From: CAJQQY01 sp964352225 | GTDB taxonomy: Bacteria; Bacteroidota; Bacteroidia; Chitinophagales; Saprospiraceae | Direction: 5' to 3' | Assembly (NCBI GenBank): GCA_964352225.1 | Contig: CAYGRM010000093.1 | Location: 1 to 19,035 of the forward strand | DNA length: 19,035 nt | Shown: positions 15,343 to 19,035 of the stretch, piece after piece | How the letters are laid out: every line of letters starts with the position of its first letter | How positions within the stretch are numbered: position 1 is the first letter of the stretch | The notes under the pieces: generated by a model | What the model saw: the letters and a program-made list of their open reading frames with translations, nothing else | What the model was told of the DNA's origin: nothing | Database searches by the model: none | Position numbers and translations under genes: made by a program

Positions 15343-16458
15343 TTAGACATCATAAGTGATCTCCACTTCACTTGTTGTTGGATGTGACTGGCAAGTTAAA
15401 ATAAACCCATCTTCAATTTCGTCATCATCCAAAGCATAACATGCTTCCATCTCAACTTTTCCTTTGACCACTTTTGCCATACAAGTTGAGCAAGATCCTG
15501 AACAACAAGAATAAGGTGGTTCATATTTTAAATCCAACAAAGTGTCTAAGATTGATTTTCCTTTTTTGACCTCTGTTTCAATGGTTTCGCCATCAAGGTG
15601 AACAATTAATTTTGCTCCATCTAGCGGTGCTGCTGCTCCCATATGAGTCGTACTTTCATCGCCAGAAACATTTGATGTAAATCTCTCAGAATGAACATTC
15701 TTTTTGTCAATGCCCATTCCCAATAAGGTATTTTCTACATCATCAATCATTCCTCCTGGGCCACAAACGAAATAATGCGCTTCTTTACTACGAATTGGAT
15801 TATCTGCTAAAAATTTCTTGACACTAATTTCATCGACTCGGCCAACTTCTCCTTGCCAAGACATTTTTGCTTTTTTAAACAAACCACCGAGTCCACTTGC
15901 TTTCTCTTTTTTTGGTTGGCTTAAAGTATGACAAACAATGAATTGTCCTTGATATTTTCGCTCCATCTCGTCCAATTGGTATTTGAAAATAATCGATTCC
16001 TCATTTCTATTTCCATAAAAAAGAAATATGGTCGAAAGTGGTTCCTTTTCCAAAACAGTTTTCGCAATCGACATCAAAGGAGTGATTCCACTTCCTGCTC
16101 CAAACAAATAAAATGTTCTATTTTTTTCTTCATCCAATTGCAACGTAAATCTTCCTTGCGGAGCCATCACCTCGACCAAGTCACCTGCTTTTAAATTATC
16201 GCAAATATGATTGGAAACAATTCCTTTGTCTACTTTTTTGACGGTTACGGTAATTCCATTTTCCAAAGGACTACTCGACATAGAGTAAGCTCGTCGTTCC
16301 TCTTTTCCATTTATTTGAAATTTCAAGGTCAAATACTGTCCATGTCTGTAATCAAATTTATCTTTTAAATCACTTGGTATTTCAAATGTAATCGAAGACG
16401 CATCACTAATTTCTGGCGTTACTTTCATTACTTTCAAATTGTGAAACTGAGTACTCAT
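15343..16458 (-). CDS. PaaE-like oxidoreductase: FAD/NAD(P)H domain plus C-terminal [2Fe-2S] ferredoxin
   Basis: The 371-residue soluble protein passes electrons from NAD(P)H through FAD to a plant-type [2Fe-2S] cluster. The FAD-binding domain shows RAYSMSS at 56-62, and the nucleotide-binding domain LFGAGSGITPLMSI at 118-131 and VCGPGGM at 231-237. The C-terminal ferredoxin domain (about 283-371) has C318-x4-C323-x2-C326-x29-C356. Order and length match PaaE (phenylacetyl-CoA epoxidase reductase) and related oxygenase reductases. No paa genes are present. It is transcribed divergently from the AlkB gene with 152 bp between them, so it may supply electrons to AlkB; this is inference. A Lys-rich insertion at about 184-200 separates parts of the NAD domain. 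Confidence 0.92.
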   Translation of the reverse strand: MSTQFHNLKVMKVTPEISDASSITFEIPSDLKDKFDYRHGQYLTLKFQINGKEERRAYSMSSSPLENGITVTVKKVDKGIVSNHICDNLKAGDLVEVMAPQGRFTLQLDEEKNRTFYLFGAGSGITPLMSIAKTVLEKEPLSTIFLFYGNRNEESIIFKYQLDEMERKYQGQFIVCHTLSQPKKEKASGLGGLFKKAKMSWQGEVGRVDEISVKKFLADNPIRSKEAHYFVCGPGGMIDDVENTLLGMGIDKKNVHSERFTSNVSGDESTTHMGAAAPLDGAKLIVHLDGETIETEVKKGKSILDTLLDLKYEPPYSCCSGSCSTCMAKVVKGKVEMEACYALDDDEIEDGFILTCQSHPTTSEVEITYDV

Positions 16459-16501
16459 ATTTTTTATTCTGTTGTATAAATTATTCTAAAATTTTGCGCA
16501 G

Positions 16502-16509
16502 CAAAGGTA
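16502..16509 (-). promoter_or_regulatory. Putative -7 element of the reductase gene (TACCTTTG)
   Basis: TACCTTTG on the minus strand matches TAnnTTTG exactly, 43 bp upstream of the ATG. It is followed by CTGCGCAAAAT. No good -33 element is seen. Confidence 0.5.
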
Positions 16510-16531
16510 ATGAACCTAAAGCCTTAATAGA

Positions 16532-16588
16532 TAACCTTTTTGTCATATTATAGTTTAAAAATTTGTATTTTTAGTCGTTAACCTTTTT
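16532..16588. repeat. Direct repeat TAACCTTTTT in the reductase-AlkB spacer
   Basis: TAACCTTTTT occurs at 16532-16541 and again at 16579-16588, 47 bp apart, in the control region between the divergent genes. The second copy overlaps GTTAAC. It may be a regulator-binding repeat or chance in T-rich DNA. Confidence 0.25.
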
Positions 16589-16610
16589 TTGAAAAAAATA
16601 TTATTAGGAC

Positions 16611-17645
16611 ATGAATTGGAAAGACTCAAAATATTTATTGGCCTACCTTGCTCCGCTTGCAACTTTTATAGCTATTTATTTTCAAGGATATTGGTCATTC
16701 GCAACGGTAGTTTTAGCATTTGCCATCATTCCCCTATTGGATTATCTTTCTCCTTCGTCTGAGAAAAACTTAACCGAAAAAGAAGAGGTGTCTAAATTAT
16801 CGGCTACTATATTTGATTGGTTATTATACTCTAATATTCCAATGCTTTGGGGGTTATTATGGTATTTTTTTAGCACAGTTTCCGCTGGAGGTTTAGAGAC
16901 TTATGAGCTAGTGGGGATGACATGGAGTGTTGGGATTATTGTCGGAACTATTGGAATAAATGTCGCTCATGAATTAGGTCATCGAGTAAAAAAATCAGAA
17001 CAATTGATGTCTAAGAGTTTACTGCTTTCTGCTTTGTACATGCATTTTTTCATTGAACATAATCGAGGTCATCATAAAAATATTGCGACGGATGAAGATC
17101 CAGCTTCTTCTAAGTTGAACGAAAATTTATACTCATTTTGGATTCGTTCCACCTTCGGAGGTTACCGAAGTGCGTGGAATTTGGAAAATGACAAATTAAA
17201 AAAACAAGGCTTTTCATTTTTTTCTTTAAAAAATGAAATGTTGGTATTTCAATTTATCCAAGTTGCCTATTTAGTTTCTGTAGGTTTAATTTTTGGATGG
17301 TTCGTAGTTCCTTTTGCCCTCATCATCGCGATCTTAGGATTCCTTTTATTGGAAACAGTCAACTATATTGAACATTATGGGCTACGAAGAAAAAAATTAC
17401 CTTCTGGCCGTTATGAAAATGTAACTATGCAACATTCATGGAATTCCAATCATGAGATGGGGCGAATATTTTTATACGAATTAACTAGACATTCTGACCA
17501 TCATTATAAAGCAACTCGAAAGTTTCAAGTACTCCGACATTTTGATGAAAGTCCACAATTGCCTTATGGATATCCAGGCTCGATGTTGATTTCATTTTTA
17601 CCTCCACTTTGGTTTAAAGTGATGAATGATAAGATTCCTGCTTAA
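16611..17645 (+). CDS. alkB: Alkane 1-monooxygenase (AlkB-type non-haem di-iron hydroxylase)
   Basis: The 344-residue inner-membrane protein belongs to the AlkB branch of the membrane fatty acid desaturase/hydroxylase superfamily. AlkB hydroxylates the terminal carbon of n-alkanes using O2 and two electrons. All nine diagnostic histidines are present: HELGH at 120-124 (H120, H124), EHNRGHHKN at 149-157 (H150, H154, H155), NYIEHYGL at 251-258 (H255), and RHSDHHYK at 293-300 (H294, H297, H298). DEDPA after the second box is also typical. Hydrophobic segments before and between the boxes fit six helices. It is shorter than the 401-residue Pseudomonas enzyme but within the range for the family. 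Its usual rubredoxin partner is absent here; the divergent [2Fe-2S] reductase may replace it. Other hydrophobic substrates are possible. Confidence 0.92.
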   Translation: MNWKDSKYLLAYLAPLATFIAIYFQGYWSFATVVLAFAIIPLLDYLSPSSEKNLTEKEEVSKLSATIFDWLLYSNIPMLWGLLWYFFSTVSAGGLETYELVGMTWSVGIIVGTIGINVAHELGHRVKKSEQLMSKSLLLSALYMHFFIEHNRGHHKNIATDEDPASSKLNENLYSFWIRSTFGGYRSAWNLENDKLKKQGFSFFSLKNEMLVFQFIQVAYLVSVGLIFGWFVVPFALIIAILGFLLLETVNYIEHYGLRRKKLPSGRYENVTMQHSWNSNHEMGRIFLYELTRHSDHHYKATRKFQVLRHFDESPQLPYGYPGSMLISFLPPLWFKVMNDKIPA

Positions 17646-17674
17646 CTTTCGTTAAGTAAAAATACTTTTCCTTG

Positions 17675-17722
17675 AAAAAATCCAAGCCAGTTATTTATAT
17701 GAAATACTGGCTTGGATTTTTT
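17675..17722 (+). terminator. Strong terminator after the AlkB gene
   Basis: AAAAAATCCAAGCCAGT (17675-17691) pairs perfectly over 17 bp with 17706-17722 around a 14-nt loop, the right arm ending in six T residues. A smaller CTTAAC-TTTC-GTTAAG hairpin (17641-17656) overlaps the stop codon just before it. Confidence 0.92.
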
Positions 17723-17729
17723 AGTTTTG
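17722..17729 (+). promoter_or_regulatory. Putative -7 element of the second GT2 gene (TAGTTTTG)
   Basis: TAGTTTTG fits TAnnTTTG, starts on the last base of the preceding terminator stem, and lies 41 bp before the ATG. No -33 element is visible, since the terminator stem occupies that place. Confidence 0.4.
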
Positions 17730-17770
17730 CGCAGCGAATTTTTCTTTTTAATTTTTTTTAGCAAAAGTAC

Positions 17771-18493
17771 ATGAGTCAAAAACTTTCCATTGTCATTCCT
17801 GCATACAACGAAGCACCAACCATTCATTTTATTTTAGATAAAATCAAGGCTGTTCAATTGATTGGTGATTTGAAAAAAGAAATTATCATTGTCAATGATT
17901 TTTCTACTGATGATACCGAAGGAGCAATTCTACGATATTCGGAAGCCAACCCTGAAATGAATATTCAATATTCCAAACACGAAGTCAACAAAGGAAAGGG
18001 TGCAGCTCTTCACACAGGTATTAAAAATGCGACGGGAGATTTTCTAATTATCCAAGATGCAGATTTAGAATATGATCCTGAAGAGTATAATATTTTGTTG
18101 CGACCGATGCTAGATGGCGTGGCAGATGTAGTTTATGGTTCGAGATTTATGGGTGGAAAACCTCATCGTATTCTTTTCTTTTGGCACTCAATTGGAAATC
18201 AAATGTTGACTTTCATGTCGAATATGCTGACCAATTTGAACTTGACAGATATGGAGACTTGCTATAAATTATTCAAAACCGAAATGATTCAAAGTTTGAG
18301 CTTAAAGGAAAATCGATTTGGTTTTGAACCTGAGGTGACTGCCAAAATTTCTCGAATACCTAAAGTTAGAATTTACGAAGTCGGAATTTCATACTATGGA
18401 AGATCTTATGAAGATGGGAAAAAAATTGGTTGGCGAGATGGCTTCCGAGCGATTTATTGTATTTTAAAATATAATACTTTTTGGAAAAAATAA
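17771..18493 (+). CDS. Glycosyltransferase family 2 (DPM1-like)
   Basis: The 240-residue cytoplasmic protein is a GT-A enzyme: LSIVIPAYNEAPTI (5-18), VNDFSTDDT (41-49), NKGKGAALHTGI (73-84), and QDADLEYDPEEY (95-106) holding the metal-binding DxD. GSRF follows near 122-125, and the C-terminal region has METCYKLFK and FGFEPEVTAKI, common in DPM1-like enzymes that transfer a sugar from a nucleotide donor to a polyprenyl phosphate or onto a glycan. There are no transmembrane helices. It is a single-gene unit ending 16 bp before the convergent LysE gene, and is a distant relative of the GT2 at 10849. The true donor and acceptor are unknown. Confidence 0.9.
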   Translation: MSQKLSIVIPAYNEAPTIHFILDKIKAVQLIGDLKKEIIIVNDFSTDDTEGAILRYSEANPEMNIQYSKHEVNKGKGAALHTGIKNATGDFLIIQDADLEYDPEEYNILLRPMLDGVADVVYGSRFMGGKPHRILFFWHSIGNQMLTFMSNMLTNLNLTDMETCYKLFKTEMIQSLSLKENRFGFEPEVTAKISRIPKVRIYEVGISYYGRSYEDGKKIGWRDGFRAIYCILKYNTFWKK

Positions 18494-18509
18494 ATTTGTA
18501 AATGTATTG

Positions 18510-19035
18510 TTACACAATTACTCGAACTATCAGGACAATTCCAAAAACTACAAAAGCAATTCCTGAAATTCTTCGAACTAGTAATATATTTTTAGGCTTT
18601 AAATATTTTCGAATCACTTTCGCTAAATAAACTTTCATAGTATCAGATGCAATAATTACAAAAAGTATTGCCCCAAAAAAGAGGAAAAATTCATTTTCGC
18701 TAAAACCACTTTCTGCTAATTTTCCCGCAGCAATGACCCCCCAAAAGAAAAAAGTAAATGGATTTACAGTATTAATAAAAACACCTTTTCCAAATAATTT
18801 GAAATAGGAAAAATCCTTTTCATTTGGAATCTCATCCAAGTCCTCTTGTATTTCTTTTTCCGAAAAAAAATCATCACTAGGCATCGAAAGCGGTTTTGAA
18901 ATAAAAGTTCCAAGTCCAATCAAAATCAAAGCAATCCCTCCTGCAATTCCTAAAGTCAGATTAAATCCATCCATTTTCACCACCGCTTGAATATAATTCA
19001 ATCCGAAATAAACTGCTGTAACAAATAAAACATCA
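18510..19035 (-). CDS. LysE-family exporter, 5' end outside the window
   Basis: The frame remains open from the stop at 18510 to the right edge. In-frame residues upstream of the TTG codon at 19001 (DVLFVTAVYFG) continue the hydrophobic pattern, so the gene starts beyond the window. About 175 C-terminal residues are visible. They hold helices near the right edge, then GIALILIGLGTFISKP, an acidic hydrophilic loop (FFSEKEIQEDLDEIPNEKDF), and the family motif KGVFINTVNPFTFFFWGVI, followed by two further helices. LysE/RhtB proteins export amino acids or related small molecules. The acidic loop is longer than in LysE itself. Substrate is unknown. Confidence 0.85.
   Translation of the reverse strand, partial: DVLFVTAVYFGLNYIQAVVKMDGFNLTLGIAGGIALILIGLGTFISKPLSMPSDDFFSEKEIQEDLDEIPNEKDFSYFKLFGKGVFINTVNPFTFFFWGVIAAGKLAESGFSENEFFLFFGAILFVIIASDTMKVYLAKVIRKYLKPKNILLVRRISGIAFVVFGIVLIVRVIV

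Noticed and set aside
18510..19001. LysE gene taken as complete with a TTG start at 19001
   Set aside because: The frame stays open to the window edge and the residues before the TTG are hydrophobic and family-like, so the gene is 5'-truncated by the window.
1..19035. Defence system, CRISPR array, prophage or insertion sequence
   Set aside because: No regularly spaced repeats, transposase, integrase, nuclease-helicase or phage structural genes were found; all substantial ORFs fit ordinary metabolic, transport or conserved unknown families.

Overview
The window looks like chromosomal DNA from an AT-rich member of the Bacteroidota. The signs are families concentrated in that phylum (DUF5606, TIGR02757/DUF2400, secreted thioredoxin-fold proteins with C-terminal helical repeats), start codons without Shine-Dalgarno sequences, and several upstream matches to the Bacteroidota -7 promoter element TAnnTTTG. 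I see no transposase, integrase, phage gene, CRISPR array or rRNA. It reads as an ordinary chromosomal segment of mostly single-gene transcription units separated by hairpin terminators. Genus cannot be decided from the sequence.

Left part (1-4480): the 5' portion of a DUF1800 gene runs leftward off the edge. Divergent from it is a small TPR-like lipoprotein, then two tandem paralogous secreted thioredoxin-fold/TPR proteins whose active sites differ (CGPC and CQPC). Centre-left (4480-9860): a tRNA-Cys(GCA) on the minus strand with encoded CCA, a vSGLT-like sodium:solute symporter, a secreted S37-type serine peptidase, a long imperfect palindromic repeat, and a leftward ALDH7-family aldehyde dehydrogenase with a structured 5' region.

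Centre-right (9860-13810): a DUF5606 protein, a stand-alone 128-residue ORF that resembles only the N-terminal segment of M3-family oligoendopeptidases (probably a gene remnant), a GT2 glycosyltransferase, a possible 30-residue membrane peptide, a TIGR02757 protein, and a convergent site-2 protease with a CBS module.

Right part (13930-19035): a leftward acyl-CoA dehydrogenase and a leftward PaaE-like FAD/NAD(P)H/[2Fe-2S] reductase, divergent from an AlkB-type alkane 1-monooxygenase with the full set of diagnostic histidines; then a second GT2 and the C-terminal part of a LysE-family exporter. AlkB, the reductase and the acyl-CoA dehydrogenase can be read as an oxidation module: hydroxylation, its electron supply, and later beta-oxidation. 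The reductase-AlkB pairing is inferred from position. No rubredoxin gene is visible here. No clearly new multi-gene system was found. The best leads are the AlkB/reductase pair, the M3 N-terminal remnant, the CGPC/CQPC tandem and the 84-nt palindromic repeat.
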